From GCA-2731375 sp002731375 (GTDB lineage: Bacteria; Pseudomonadota; Alphaproteobacteria; GCA-2731375), in assembly GCA_030752605.1 (NCBI GenBank), contig JASMDX010000006.1, forward strand, positions 1-64,000: a DNA stretch of 64,000 bases, given 5' to 3'. Position 1 is the stretch's first letter; every line of letters begins with the position of its first letter. Of this stretch, positions 52,850-62,551 are shown in pieces. Position numbers and translations under genes: made by a program. Under the pieces are notes generated by a model, which saw nothing but the letters and a program-made list of their open reading frames with translations, did no database searches and was not told the DNA's origin.

Positions 52850-53530
52850 TTATTTCTTCTTTTTCTTTGGCTTGAAGCTGGCGACATGGCGGGAAATATT
52901 CAGCATGTCCTTACCGCTTAATAGACCCGTGAAAACCGGCATCATCTTCACCGGCTTGAACGCTTCCGGCGTCATCATATAGGCCAGGATCCAATCGGGA
53001 TTGAGGCGCACGCCAGCTTCGACCAGGGAAGGTCCGCTACGTCCGCCGGAAAGCTTATTCCTACGCCCGGCGTACTGATGACAGCCGCTGCAGGGCATTT
53101 TCTTGGTGAAAATTTGCCGTCCCTTGGGGTTTTTCTTCGGCTTTACCTTGCCAGCGGCAACGTCCTTGGACGTCAAACTCATCAGGAAATCCGTGACGGC
53201 GGCCACGTCGACACCCGATAATTTCGGGTGATCGCCGGGGTTCTCTTCCGTCATTGAATTATACTTCAGGGGCCGGATCGGCTTCGGATCGGCCAGCCAT
53301 TTTCCCAGCCAGGCTTTCTGAAATTTGGAGCCGGCATAGAACAGCTCCGGCCCTTTTTTGGCCAGCTGATCGTCGATGGACTTTTCCTTGGCCGGGCCAT
53401 CGGTGTAATGGCAACCGCCGCAACCCTTGGCTTCGAACACGTCCTTGCCCGTTGCCGCAATGGCCGAATCGGGCACCGTTGCAGCGAACAAAAAGCCCGT
53501 GGCACATACCGCTTTAACAAATCGCTTCAT
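52850..53530 (-). CDS. Periplasmic diheme cytochrome c
   Basis: A 226-residue protein with a signal peptide (residues 1-26) and two motifs: CGGCH at 37-41 and CSGCH at 147-151. The domains are joined by a lysine-rich linker (KVKPKKNPKG), and the protein ends in a run of lysines, KPKKKKK. The basic surface suggests docking to acidic partners. GAGGAG lies before the ATG. It lies 15 bases upstream of the monoheme cytochrome gene. Confidence 0.88.
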   Translation of the reverse strand: MKRFVKAVCATGFLFAATVPDSAIAATGKDVFEAKGCGGCHYTDGPAKEKSIDDQLAKKGPELFYAGSKFQKAWLGKWLADPKPIRPLKYNSMTEENPGDHPKLSGVDVAAVTDFLMSLTSKDVAAGKVKPKKNPKGRQIFTKKMPCSGCHQYAGRRNKLSGGRSGPSLVEAGVRLNPDWILAYMMTPEAFKPVKMMPVFTGLLSGKDMLNISRHVASFKPKKKKK

Positions 53531-53563
53531 CTCGATGTCTCCTCAAATTCACCAGCAGCAGGC

Positions 53564-55222
53564 TTAAGCACCCTGCTCCATCGGCTCTTCTTCTTTTTCT
53601 GCTTTCCGCATCAACCACACTCCCAACGCCGCCACAACCAGGAAGGCCAAAACCGCATAGACGTAAACGCTCAAGGGCGTCGGTGCCTCCAGAAATACAT
53701 AGTGCCAAGAACTCAGGCTCATGATTAAACCGTGCTCGCCGTTGGAGCCATCCCAGGCGTTGACGGACATCGGAATGAAGATACCACGGTTGAACTGCAC
53801 ATCGTTCTTGTCGCCAGTCTTCAAGGGCCGTTTCATTACCACGGTCCAGCGGCCTTGGTCCCAGGTCGCCTTACCCATGATCTGCTGGCCGTCAGCCGCC
53901 TGCGGCTTGATGGCCTGCTTCCAGCCGCGCGCGTTGCCCTCTTCCGTACCCTGCTTGCCGGCGGCATGCTGGTCTGCCTTCCAGACCCACATATGCACCT
54001 GATCGGACGAACTGCCGCGATAAAAATATGGCTTCTTGGTGCCCTGAGGCGTCTTCACGGGAAACTGCAATGCGACCGAGTCGCGAAACGTCTCAAGGGC
54101 CCGGGGGATCATGTCGTTGGCTTCGACATAGGAGTTAAAAGCGCCAACCTTTGATAGTTCAGTGGTATCGAATTCCTGCTCGGCATCGTGCTTGACGTCC
54201 ATGAAGGGATCGTCCCAGATGATGCGGAAGGCGATATCCTTATCGTTGAACAGCGCTTGTACTGTCACCATCTCGACACTTGGATTCTGCCAGCGCGGCG
54301 CCGCGACGACCTGTCCGGCCAAGCGCATGTCCATAGGCGCGGCACCATTCCAAGCGGCATCAGCGGGATCTTCAGGCAGCTCGCCCTCGACCGGCAGGGC
54401 GCGCAAGGTCTGATGGCCGGTTAGTGTATGCTGCAACGACTTGATATAATTCGCCAGGTTCCAGCGGTCTTCCTCGGTTAGGGATTTGATGAAGGACGGC
54501 ATCGGCGTACCGGAAATACCGGAAGTAAAGCGCATATAAATGTCTTTGACCTCACCGCCAGCCTTGATCTTCCAGGGATGGGTCACATTACGGATGCGGA
54601 TGGGGAAGCCCCAGTCATCCTTGCGGAATTCCTTGTTGCCATCGCCTCGGCCCAGCTTGCCGTGGCAGCTCCAACACTTGGCCTTTTCAAACACCGCCTG
54701 GCCCTTGGCCACGACCTCGGGACTATAGGCGGGCTGCTTGGCTGGCAGGGAAATAACCTTGCCAGTTTTGACCGGGTCCAGCTCGGGATCATCGAATTCC
54801 TGGGCGAAAGTCTTGATGTATGCGATCACCGCCCAGCGCTCGTCCTCGCTCAAACCATTCTTGAACAGATCGCTGTCGAAGGACTGCATGGCGGTGCCCT
54901 GCAAACCACGGCTGACCGTGCGGAACAGATCCTCGTTGGTGGGCAGTTCTCCGCTTTGCGTGGTGCGGAACTTAAAGGTGCCCAGGGTGAAATCGCGCGG
55001 CCTCGGATCGAGATACTTGGCCGCCGGTCCCTCGCCGTCGCCCAATAGGCCATGGCAAAAACTGCAGCGTTGAAAATAGATTGTCTTGCCTTGTTCCAGC
55101 AACGCATCAGTTGCCTCCGGCATGGGTTTGGATGGCGTGAAGGCGGCCTGTGCCGGTGCGCCCACGTAGGCGAGCGCGAGAGCGGCGAACGCGGCGGCTT
55201 TAACTATCATAGTGCTCCGCAT
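53564..55222 (-). CDS. Diheme cytochrome c fused to ethylbenzene-dehydrogenase-gamma/NxrC-like domain (module A)
   Basis: A 552-residue protein of the same design as the one at 46969: signal peptide (1-26), CSFCH at 53-57, CWSCH at 183-187, a beta-rich EBDH-gamma/NxrC-like domain (about 275-510) and a C-terminal membrane helix (about 520-540) with an acidic tail. HMWVWKAD may carry the heme-b Met and Lys ligands. It begins within the stop of the monoheme gene (TGATG). Comparable fusions are described for NxrC-like subunits of nitrite oxidisers, but no nitrite oxidoreductase gene is in this window. Confidence 0.83.
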   Translation of the reverse strand: MRSTMIVKAAAFAALALAYVGAPAQAAFTPSKPMPEATDALLEQGKTIYFQRCSFCHGLLGDGEGPAAKYLDPRPRDFTLGTFKFRTTQSGELPTNEDLFRTVSRGLQGTAMQSFDSDLFKNGLSEDERWAVIAYIKTFAQEFDDPELDPVKTGKVISLPAKQPAYSPEVVAKGQAVFEKAKCWSCHGKLGRGDGNKEFRKDDWGFPIRIRNVTHPWKIKAGGEVKDIYMRFTSGISGTPMPSFIKSLTEEDRWNLANYIKSLQHTLTGHQTLRALPVEGELPEDPADAAWNGAAPMDMRLAGQVVAAPRWQNPSVEMVTVQALFNDKDIAFRIIWDDPFMDVKHDAEQEFDTTELSKVGAFNSYVEANDMIPRALETFRDSVALQFPVKTPQGTKKPYFYRGSSSDQVHMWVWKADQHAAGKQGTEEGNARGWKQAIKPQAADGQQIMGKATWDQGRWTVVMKRPLKTGDKNDVQFNRGIFIPMSVNAWDGSNGEHGLIMSLSSWHYVFLEAPTPLSVYVYAVLAFLVVAALGVWLMRKAEKEEEPMEQGA

Positions 55223-56187
55223 CAGTGGCTCTCCGGTATACGCGGGGTCTTCTGGGCCAGATCGTATTCGGCGAGAATGATCTGCCAGCGTTGTTCCTCG
55301 GTCAGGCTAAGCTTCCATTCAGGCATGGCCGAGTCCCACGGCGTCGCTTCCGTCGGCAAGCCAGGTCCGCCGTTGGTGACCCGCCAGAAGGTATAACCCT
55401 CGACAATAGTTTCGATGGTGCCGTTGTCGGTAAAATTAATGGGACGCAGCTTGAAGCCATCCGCCATGGGGCCGTCACCGGCGACGCTATCGCCGTGACA
55501 CGCCCGGCAGTTCATGGCGTAAAGGGCCCGGCCCTCGAACAGGCTTTTTTCCAGCAACGCTGCCTTGGCGGTTGCCTTGTCCACATTGCCAGTCTGCACC
55601 TGCGCCAACAGTTTGCTCATGGGGCCTTCGGGGAAGAATTCCAAGACGTGATCAGGCTCGCTCTCGTCCGCCCAATGATCGATATCGTCCTGCACCTGTG
55701 GGATGAAGACGACTTCATTGGCCTTGGCCTGCTCGATAAAAACATCCACCTCGGCCTCGGTCGGATCGGCGAAGGGGTTCTTCTTGGCCTCGAAGCTCTT
55801 CGGAAAATTCGATGAAGGATGCTGGATGCGCAGGGCCGAAGGCACTTCCACCTTAGGTACGACAATCTCATAAACCTGCCAGCCGATCACCGCCGGAATG
55901 GCCGTCAGCACCACGGCACGGAGGATCTTGGTGTAGCCGCCACGCAGAAACTTCTTCACCGGGCGCAGGAAGTCAGTCAGGCCTTCTTCCGAGAAAGTGA
56001 CGTACAGGAACAGTGCGATGATCGTCAGCACCATGTAGAAGAACATCAAGGTGCCCGGCACCGGCAGTGGGAAGGGCAGCGTGGTTATCTCCCGCGACAT
56101 CGCCGGAATACCCCACTTCACCAGAGCATAGACGACCAACAAGGTCAGCAGAACCGATAGGAAGCTGCCAATTCTCAGATTCTTCAT
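55222..56187 (-). CDS. Membrane-anchored monoheme cytochrome c (module A)
   Basis: A 321-residue protein with three N-terminal hydrophobic segments (about residues 6-30, 45-65 and 88-112). A periplasmic domain with a single CRACH (227-231) follows, with a distinctive INFTDNGTIETI and VTNGGPGLPTEATPW. It is the paralogue of the protein at 48549, with a long inserted stretch between helices and heme. It overlaps the NxrC-like gene by one base. It is probably the membrane cytochrome subunit of the module. Confidence 0.82.
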   Translation of the reverse strand: MKNLRIGSFLSVLLTLLVVYALVKWGIPAMSREITTLPFPLPVPGTLMFFYMVLTIIALFLYVTFSEEGLTDFLRPVKKFLRGGYTKILRAVVLTAIPAVIGWQVYEIVVPKVEVPSALRIQHPSSNFPKSFEAKKNPFADPTEAEVDVFIEQAKANEVVFIPQVQDDIDHWADESEPDHVLEFFPEGPMSKLLAQVQTGNVDKATAKAALLEKSLFEGRALYAMNCRACHGDSVAGDGPMADGFKLRPINFTDNGTIETIVEGYTFWRVTNGGPGLPTEATPWDSAMPEWKLSLTEEQRWQIILAEYDLAQKTPRIPESH

Positions 56188-56238
56188 GACCGGTCGCCCA
56201 TCACTGATATTTCACGAATATGCTTCATCGGACCCCGC

Positions 56239-57222
56239 CTATTCCGCCACCTTGGGCTTTTGCAACATCAGGAAAGACAAAATGTCCTGGTAATCCTTGA
56301 CCGTCATGGCCTCGGACAGATCGTCCGGCATGACGGACTTGGTATCGTCGATCTTGATTTCCTTGATATCGCCCTTGGCCAAGGTAACCACATCGCCGGT
56401 GGCCTTGGTGATATCAATCTCGCCGCCCTCGTCGCGGGTCTTCAAACCGATGGTCTGACGGCCGTCCTTATTGATGGCAACATAGGTCTCGAAACCCTTG
56501 GTTAGAGACTTCGTCGGCTGCAGAATGGCTTCCGAGATGAATTTCAAGCCCTTGGCAGAGATGCCATCGAGAGCCGGACCGATCTCGCCGCCCTCTTCGC
56601 CCAACATATGGCATTCCGAACAATTGTCCTCGTAGACGATGGCGCCCGCGCCTGGATCACCGCCACCGGCTTCCGCCGCCGCCGCGATCTTGGAATAGAA
56701 CGCCTGGGTCTGCTCACCAGGCTTTGTGTCGATGGCTTCCATGTCGAGATCGCCGCCCAGGGACATCAGATAGGCGACCACCGCCTTGATCTCCTTCAGG
56801 CTCAACGAAATCGGCGGTGCGTAGACCACGGCCATCTCATTCTTGTAGCCGTTGACCACATAAGCGCCGGGGGAGGCCAGGCTTTCCACCATGTAATCGA
56901 CCGCTGTGAACTCAGTGCCTTCTTTTTCGCTCCGCTCCTTGGCCCGCTCAACCGCGCGGGCACCCATGGGCAGGGGAAATTTTTCGCCAAATTGGCCGTG
57001 GTTCGGGCCGCGCACCGCACTGCCTTGACCGCCGACGCTGTGGCAGGTGAAGCATCGGCCCTTGCCCCAATAGATCGCTTCGCCGCCCTCGGGGCTGACA
57101 TCGACGGCGGCGGAGGTCTTGCGCTCGCCCCCGGTCAATTCTGTGATGGAATAGCCGATCCAGAGGTAGATGCCCAGAACGATCAGCAGGAAGGGCAGAA
57201 CCCGTGTAATGGTCACATTCAT
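56239..57222 (-). CDS. Diheme cytochrome c, N-terminally anchored (module A)
   Basis: A 327-residue protein from the ATG at 57222 (GGAGG nine bases upstream). An N-terminal helix (RVLPFLLIVLGIYLWIG) is followed by CFTCH at 57-61 and CSECH at 201-205. The C-terminal tail after the second heme (FETYVAINKDGRQTIGL and on) resembles the heme-binding tails found in large planctomycete-type cytochromes. It is the paralogue of the protein at 49329. It lies four bases after the bd-like gene and is probably its electron partner. Confidence 0.85.
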   Translation of the reverse strand: MNVTITRVLPFLLIVLGIYLWIGYSITELTGGERKTSAAVDVSPEGGEAIYWGKGRCFTCHSVGGQGSAVRGPNHGQFGEKFPLPMGARAVERAKERSEKEGTEFTAVDYMVESLASPGAYVVNGYKNEMAVVYAPPISLSLKEIKAVVAYLMSLGGDLDMEAIDTKPGEQTQAFYSKIAAAAEAGGGDPGAGAIVYEDNCSECHMLGEEGGEIGPALDGISAKGLKFISEAILQPTKSLTKGFETYVAINKDGRQTIGLKTRDEGGEIDITKATGDVVTLAKGDIKEIKIDDTKSVMPDDLSEAMTVKDYQDILSFLMLQKPKVAE

Positions 57223-57226
57223 GGCA

Positions 57227-59377
57227 TCAATCCTCCGACTTCTTGGAGGCGATACCGCCCAACCAGAACATAAAGGCACAGCCGATCATGAACAGCAGCA
57301 CAGCACCGCCGACCTGCTGGGTCATGACGAAGTTACTAGGCGTGTAAGCCCATTCCGAAGTGTCGCGCATGACGCCGAAGATATGCCAATCCCCGCGCAG
57401 GCCGGAGCGGATGAAGCCCATCAGGCCCATGTTCATGGTGATCACGAAGGTCAGCAGCAACAGCGCATATTGCGAACGCACAGTCATCTTGCCCCATTGT
57501 AATTCACCCAGGGACTTGGCCCGTTTGAACAGGAAGGCATCGATCACCGAGACCAGGACAAGACAGCTGATCAGCTGCATGAACTGGGCCACGGCAACGT
57601 TGCGCAGCACCGGCGAGGCCTTCTCCATCACCACGAAGCCCCAGACGCCCAGGAAAATCGTCACATTGAAAGCCGTGACGGCGAGGTAAATCACCTGGCC
57701 AATCTTGCCCTTGTCCATCAGCGCCAGAATGATCGCCACGACACCGGCGGCACACTCGAAGACCAGCAGGTAGCCGATCATGCGGATGTATTCGGCCCGG
57801 TCGGCGGGCAGATCCAGCTCCTTTGGATCCATGCCCAACATGGTGACGGCATACTGGGCCACCAGGGCGATGGCGGCGCCGCCGATAACGATGATGGCTA
57901 TCTTGGCGCCCTTGCCCTGGTCGCGGATCGAGACCGCATCCAACATGTTGCCCCGGCGATACAGCAGGAAGGAGAAGAACGTCGCCAGGATGATCAGATT
58001 GACCACCGCGTTCTTGGCCGGCATCAGGCCAAGAAATTTCAATACCGGGTGATACTGGCTACCGGCCATCTGGCCCACCTCCAGGGAGGTCAGCGGCAGG
58101 TTATGCGGCGTCAGCCAGATCGCGAAGGAGACGATTAATGCAAACAGTATGTATTTGATGAATTTGTAGTAGCGTTCAGCGCCGGGGATGCGGGTCATGC
58201 CGCTCCACAGATAGTAGTTGGAGATCACGAACAGCGAGCCCACCAGCATTGCCTGGATGATGAAGGTCCAGGAAAAATCGCCGCCCATCATGTTGTTGCC
58301 CATGACGGCGGATGTGGAATAGACCTCGCGGCCCAGGTAGTAGCCGGCAAACGGCAGCGGGATCAGCGCCGCGATGGCGACGAAGTTGGAGATATAGCCC
58401 ATCCAGTCATAATGGGCCTTATCCTCGGCCGTCTTGGCGCCGATGAATTTGACCGCTGCGTAGGCGCCGGCGACAAGGCCGCCAAAGGCCAGGTTGCCCA
58501 GCATGCGGTGAATGGCGATGGGCGTGGCCAGGATATTCTCGAAGGCGTTCCAAACCGTGCCGACGAAGGCGCCATCACCATCAACACCGGTCGGGCTCAT
58601 CATGAAGCCGGCCCAGGAATTAGCCAGTTGCATGATCGCGGTGCCGAAAATATTGAGCAGGATGCCGATGAAGATGTGCGTCGTCTTGCGGTCGCGGATG
58701 ATCCAGAAACCAACAGCCAGGGGCAGGATATATAGAAGAAACATGAACCAACGCGTATCGACGCGCATATCCGGGCCGATGAAGCCCATTATGAACGCCA
58801 GACCGCAGGCGGCGATGATCAGGGCGAGACCCTTGAAAACCAATTGCGCCGGATTGGAGAAGAGGCCCCCGCCCTTCAACCAGTGCCAGCCGTAATAGTA
58901 CATATACAGCGCGAAGGTCTCGCCAAAGAACAACAGGGCGTATAGGAACATAACGTCCTTGAAGATGCCCGCCATGTAACCCATGAAGGTTGGGTACAGG
59001 GTGAACAGGGCGAACGCCAGCAGACCGCCCAAGGCGGCGGTGGTCGCATAGGCGACACTCAACAGCGAGGTGAACTCGTAGGCCAGGTTATCGAACTTCG
59101 GGTCTTTATTGCTGTTGCCGACGACCTCGATAATCACTGCGAACAGCGGTACGCCGAGCACGAAGGCTCCAAAAAACAGATGCATCTGGGCCAGGAACCA
59201 GACCAACCGCCTGGAATCGATACCCATGAATTGCCGATAGACATTTTCCTCCAGCGCGAATGCCGGGGTCGCGGCAACGGTCAGGCCAAGCACCACCAAA
59301 GTCGCGATGCCCAGCTTTCCGAACCGGGTACTCTTCAGCCCGGAACCGAAAATGCCGTTCCATAGTTTTTCTGCCAT
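57227..59377 (-). CDS. Cytochrome bd-like oxidase subunit I, long form (module A)
   Basis: A 716-residue membrane protein, ATG at 59377 after GGGAAG. It begins with a hydrophobic lead and a candidate ligand H66 in AQMHLFFGAF, then GETFALYMYYYGWHWL and PIAIHRMLGNLAFG. It is the paralogue of the protein at 50143; in the second half it carries an insertion with extra helices (KIAIIVIGGAAIALVAQYAV onward). There is no CydB partner. The family is known from Nitrospira as a bd-like, possibly heme-copper-type oxidase; here the function is unproven. A cupredoxin-like gene precedes it. Confidence 0.82.
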   Translation of the reverse strand: MAEKLWNGIFGSGLKSTRFGKLGIATLVVLGLTVAATPAFALEENVYRQFMGIDSRRLVWFLAQMHLFFGAFVLGVPLFAVIIEVVGNSNKDPKFDNLAYEFTSLLSVAYATTAALGGLLAFALFTLYPTFMGYMAGIFKDVMFLYALLFFGETFALYMYYYGWHWLKGGGLFSNPAQLVFKGLALIIAACGLAFIMGFIGPDMRVDTRWFMFLLYILPLAVGFWIIRDRKTTHIFIGILLNIFGTAIMQLANSWAGFMMSPTGVDGDGAFVGTVWNAFENILATPIAIHRMLGNLAFGGLVAGAYAAVKFIGAKTAEDKAHYDWMGYISNFVAIAALIPLPFAGYYLGREVYSTSAVMGNNMMGGDFSWTFIIQAMLVGSLFVISNYYLWSGMTRIPGAERYYKFIKYILFALIVSFAIWLTPHNLPLTSLEVGQMAGSQYHPVLKFLGLMPAKNAVVNLIILATFFSFLLYRRGNMLDAVSIRDQGKGAKIAIIVIGGAAIALVAQYAVTMLGMDPKELDLPADRAEYIRMIGYLLVFECAAGVVAIILALMDKGKIGQVIYLAVTAFNVTIFLGVWGFVVMEKASPVLRNVAVAQFMQLISCLVLVSVIDAFLFKRAKSLGELQWGKMTVRSQYALLLLTFVITMNMGLMGFIRSGLRGDWHIFGVMRDTSEWAYTPSNFVMTQQVGGAVLLFMIGCAFMFWLGGIASKKSED

Positions 59378-59429
59378 CGTCAGCTTCCCAGCAATCACTG
59401 CATCTATTTCAGCGCGTTAAACAAATCGC

Positions 59430-60215
59430 CTACTTGGCGTCGGAGTACGCGAAGTTGGTTTCCACCTTGCCCTTGGCGGCCACGGTGATCTTGCTTTTCT
59501 TGACGCCATAACGGGGATGCCAGGCCTTCAAGGTGTATTTGCCCGGCGGGATGTTATCGATGGAGAACGAGCCATTCTCGCCGACCACGACGGCATAAGG
59601 GTGGGTCGGCGCCATGATGAAGCCGAACATGAAGTTATGGGCCTCGCAGTTGATGCCGATGTAGGAAGAACGCCGCGGCTTGATCTTGTCCTTGATGTCG
59701 CCTGGGTCCGGCTGGCCAAAGTTGAACAGGGTTTTCTTGACCACGCGGCCCTTCTCGACACCGATCAGTTCACGCGCGTTGATATTATGCAGCACGCCGG
59801 CGTCGGAGTTGCGGATAACGATCGGGCCGGGCCGGACCACCTGGGCCCAGGGTTTAAAGGCGCAACCCTTTTGATTGACCAGATATTCGCCCATTTCGGG
59901 CTTGGCCCATTTCTTGCCGGCCTTGATCTTTGAAATGAAGACAAAGGCGCCGCGCAGGGCGCCGTCCTTGACATCGACCCAGGTGACCGAACGTTCGCCC
60001 TTGCCGCAAACTTCCGGGTTCTTGGTGATCAGAATCTGTTCCACGGCATCGGCCGGCAGCGCGCCTTCGAAACTGACCTTGCCCGTGACCGTGCCGCCAT
60101 CGGCGACCGTCACTTCCTTGTATTTGCCCCGCTTCGCCGCATCCGCCGGCATCACCAACGCCATCGTGGCGGCAACGCCAATTGTGAGTCCGATTAGTGT
60201 CTTGCTGGATTTCAT
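59430..60215 (-). CDS. Periplasmic cupredoxin-like protein with possible type 1 copper site
   Basis: A 261-residue exported protein (signal peptide to about residue 26). The middle part resembles a cupredoxin: H143 in VLHNIN, then INCEAHNFMFGFI with C190, H193 and M196. Together these form the His-Cys-His-Met set of a type 1 copper centre. The C-terminal part GSFSIDNIPPGKYTLKAWHP is a carboxypeptidase-regulatory/Ig-like fold, as in proteins annotated as methylamine-utilisation cupredoxins. It overlaps the HEAT gene by four bases and lies just upstream of the bd-like oxidase. Its role could be electron carrier or copper donor. Confidence 0.75.
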   Translation of the reverse strand: MKSSKTLIGLTIGVAATMALVMPADAAKRGKYKEVTVADGGTVTGKVSFEGALPADAVEQILITKNPEVCGKGERSVTWVDVKDGALRGAFVFISKIKAGKKWAKPEMGEYLVNQKGCAFKPWAQVVRPGPIVIRNSDAGVLHNINARELIGVEKGRVVKKTLFNFGQPDPGDIKDKIKPRRSSYIGINCEAHNFMFGFIMAPTHPYAVVVGENGSFSIDNIPPGKYTLKAWHPRYGVKKSKITVAAKGKVETNFAYSDAK

Positions 60216-62491
60216 AGGAATCCCCCTCGGTTATCCATAGTTGTCCGCTCCGCACCCGTGTCGGCTTGAAACGGTTGTGAACAATTCAATTCGGCTAAAG
60301 CCTCAATCGCGACGGCCCAGGTCCGCTTGCGCTCCGGATCCCGAAGCACATCAATAAACAGCGCACTGGCCTGCGGACCATCAAGGTCCCGCAAAAGACG
60401 GGCCGTCCGGTTGCCGTGGTAGCCTTCGAACGCCATAGCGAATTCCACCAATGGCTTGACCGCATCCTCGCGGCCCGTACCCGCGATAGCTTCAGCCGCG
60501 CTTTGACGCACCGCCGGATCCGGGTCATTGAACAAATTTCCGATTTCCGCCCCTACTTGGCCCTGCTTGGCTAAGGCACGGATCGCCTCCTGACGCAAAA
60601 ACGCATCACCATCCCGCAGGTGCACATTCAACAAAGCGGCAATCTCATCACCCTGGCAAGCGGCCAAGGCGCGGATCAGCAGCAGTTTCATATCCCGATC
60701 GCCGGCCGCCATGGCTGCCACGGTCATTTCCGCCACATCGTCATCAAGCCGGCCGGTCCGTTCGCCGATGCGGGCCAGGGAGTCGGCAGCGGCAAGTCGT
60801 ACTTCATGATCGTCCGAGGTCAAGGCCATAGCCAATTCCCGGGCCACCGTTTCCTGGTTGACGTCACCCAGAACACGGGCCGCAAAACGGCGGATATCCT
60901 CGTGCAACACCACATTCGGCATCAACGAAACACGCTTCTTGCGCTTGGTCTGTTTCGCCAGGGCCAGACGCTCCATGTCCGTGGGGGTCAATTCGATGCC
61001 TTGCTTGGGCATATTCAGTGTTTTCGCTGCTTCCGGCGTATCGGCCAGAATCGCATTCATGGTCGAGGTTGGAAACGCTTCCTTGTCTTCCTTGCGCAAT
61101 TCCGCCGGCGCCTCTTCGTTTGCCCCAACGTCCGTTTCTTCCGCTGCGGTTTCAGCGGCGGATTCGAGGACGCCTTCAGGCAAGTCTTCCGGTTCGTATT
61201 CGCCGTTCAGGGCGGAAAGCAGCGCCTCACCGGCTGTATTGGGCCATTCCTCATTGCCAGCCAGACGCACCAGGGCGGACATGGTTTCTAAACGGATCTG
61301 CCGCTCGCGGTCATCAATCACGCCAATCAACGCCCGCACAGCCTCTTCGCCGCCAGCCACGGCCAGGCCTTGCAATGCACCCAGGCGGGCATCGACGGAA
61401 CGGTTGGCATCAGCAATCAGCGAGCTCAACTCATACTCGGCCACTTGCGGCGCCAATTGACCAAGAGCATGGGCAGCCGCGGCACTGACAGCATCATTGT
61501 CATCGCCAAGCTTCACCCTCAGCGCCGTCACCAACAATTCATCGGTGGGGCCGTCATACCGGTTGGCCAGCGCGGCAAGCGCGGCGATTTGCACATTGGC
61601 AGAGGCATCACCGATCAAGGCACGGAGGCGGACTGGATTATATTGACCATGCAACGTCACGGCTTCAGCTCGAACACCAGCATCGTTATCTTCTAGAAAT
61701 TGGTTCAACCGGTTGTCTCCGGGGAGCCGCATCGCCAGCGCCCGCATGGCCGCCGCACGCACAGAAGAAGCCGGATCAACGAATGCGCGTGCCAATGGCA
61801 CGGCGGCTTCTTCAGCCTCGGAAATAGCCAGGGCGGCCGCAGCGCGACGGCGCAGCCGGGTCGAATTCTCGTTCAAAATTGTATCCAGGGCGACGATGCC
61901 CGGTGCGCCCATGCGCGCGAACGCCTTGAATGAGGATTCTGTCATGTCCTGGCCACCCTCATCCTGCACGGCTTCGACGATGTCCGGGACGGCTTCGCTG
62001 GCGTTCAGGTCTGCCAACGCATTGACTGCTTTGACCTGGATATCAACCCAGTCGTCCCAGCCGCTGGAGTAGAATTCCTGTTCGTCCCAATTGATTTGCT
62101 CGTCACGGCCCTTGACGATGCGCCGAAGCCAGGGGATGACTTGTTCGTCACGTAATTTCGCTAGGGCCTCAATCGCCGACAGCTTAACCTCGGCACAGGG
62201 ATCACCAAGCAAGTTCTCCATCAACTGCTTACCCGAACGCGGATCCGCGAGTTTTGACAACGCGGCCGCTGCGTCGGTACGGACATCTTCGTCTTCGTCC
62301 AATAGAGCGGCGATCAGAGGCTCAACCACGGCCTCACCACCAATGGAGCCGAGGGCCTGGGCCGCGAGACAGCGGTGCACGTCAACACCATTGTCCAGAA
62401 TTTCGCTCAAAACCTTGCATATAGCCTCATCCAGTCCGTCCGATATCGGTTGAACGGCCTGAAGCTGTTGGGTCTGCGGCTGGACAATCAT
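60212..62491 (-). CDS. HEAT-repeat protein
   Basis: A 759-residue soluble protein built of about 20 alpha-helical HEAT (PBS-lyase-type) repeats, visible as runs such as AAQALGSIGGEAVVEPLIAAL and AAAALSKLADPRSG. Acidic stretches interrupt the solenoid around residue 470-510. The start at 62491 (MIVQPQTQQ) is preferred over a frame opening at 62662 that would overlap the molybdoenzyme gene. HEAT proteins often act as scaffolds for cofactor attachment or assembly, which fits its place between a molybdoenzyme and oxidase genes. No signal peptide, so probably cytoplasmic. Confidence 0.82.
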   Translation of the reverse strand: MIVQPQTQQLQAVQPISDGLDEAICKVLSEILDNGVDVHRCLAAQALGSIGGEAVVEPLIAALLDEDEDVRTDAAAALSKLADPRSGKQLMENLLGDPCAEVKLSAIEALAKLRDEQVIPWLRRIVKGRDEQINWDEQEFYSSGWDDWVDIQVKAVNALADLNASEAVPDIVEAVQDEGGQDMTESSFKAFARMGAPGIVALDTILNENSTRLRRRAAAALAISEAEEAAVPLARAFVDPASSVRAAAMRALAMRLPGDNRLNQFLEDNDAGVRAEAVTLHGQYNPVRLRALIGDASANVQIAALAALANRYDGPTDELLVTALRVKLGDDNDAVSAAAAHALGQLAPQVAEYELSSLIADANRSVDARLGALQGLAVAGGEEAVRALIGVIDDRERQIRLETMSALVRLAGNEEWPNTAGEALLSALNGEYEPEDLPEGVLESAAETAAEETDVGANEEAPAELRKEDKEAFPTSTMNAILADTPEAAKTLNMPKQGIELTPTDMERLALAKQTKRKKRVSLMPNVVLHEDIRRFAARVLGDVNQETVARELAMALTSDDHEVRLAAADSLARIGERTGRLDDDVAEMTVAAMAAGDRDMKLLLIRALAACQGDEIAALLNVHLRDGDAFLRQEAIRALAKQGQVGAEIGNLFNDPDPAVRQSAAEAIAGTGREDAVKPLVEFAMAFEGYHGNRTARLLRDLDGPQASALFIDVLRDPERKRTWAVAIEALAELNCSQPFQADTGAERTTMDNRGGFL

Positions 62492-62551
62492 AGTTAAATA
62501 ACCAATTGCTAATACTTTATAACTATTCCAGGTAACTGGCCTAGACGCGTT

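Noticed and set aside
53564..55222. Reading the NxrC-like protein as proof of a nitrite oxidoreductase
   Set aside because: No NxrA or NxrB gene is in the window, and the molybdoenzyme present is of the AioA/IdrA type.
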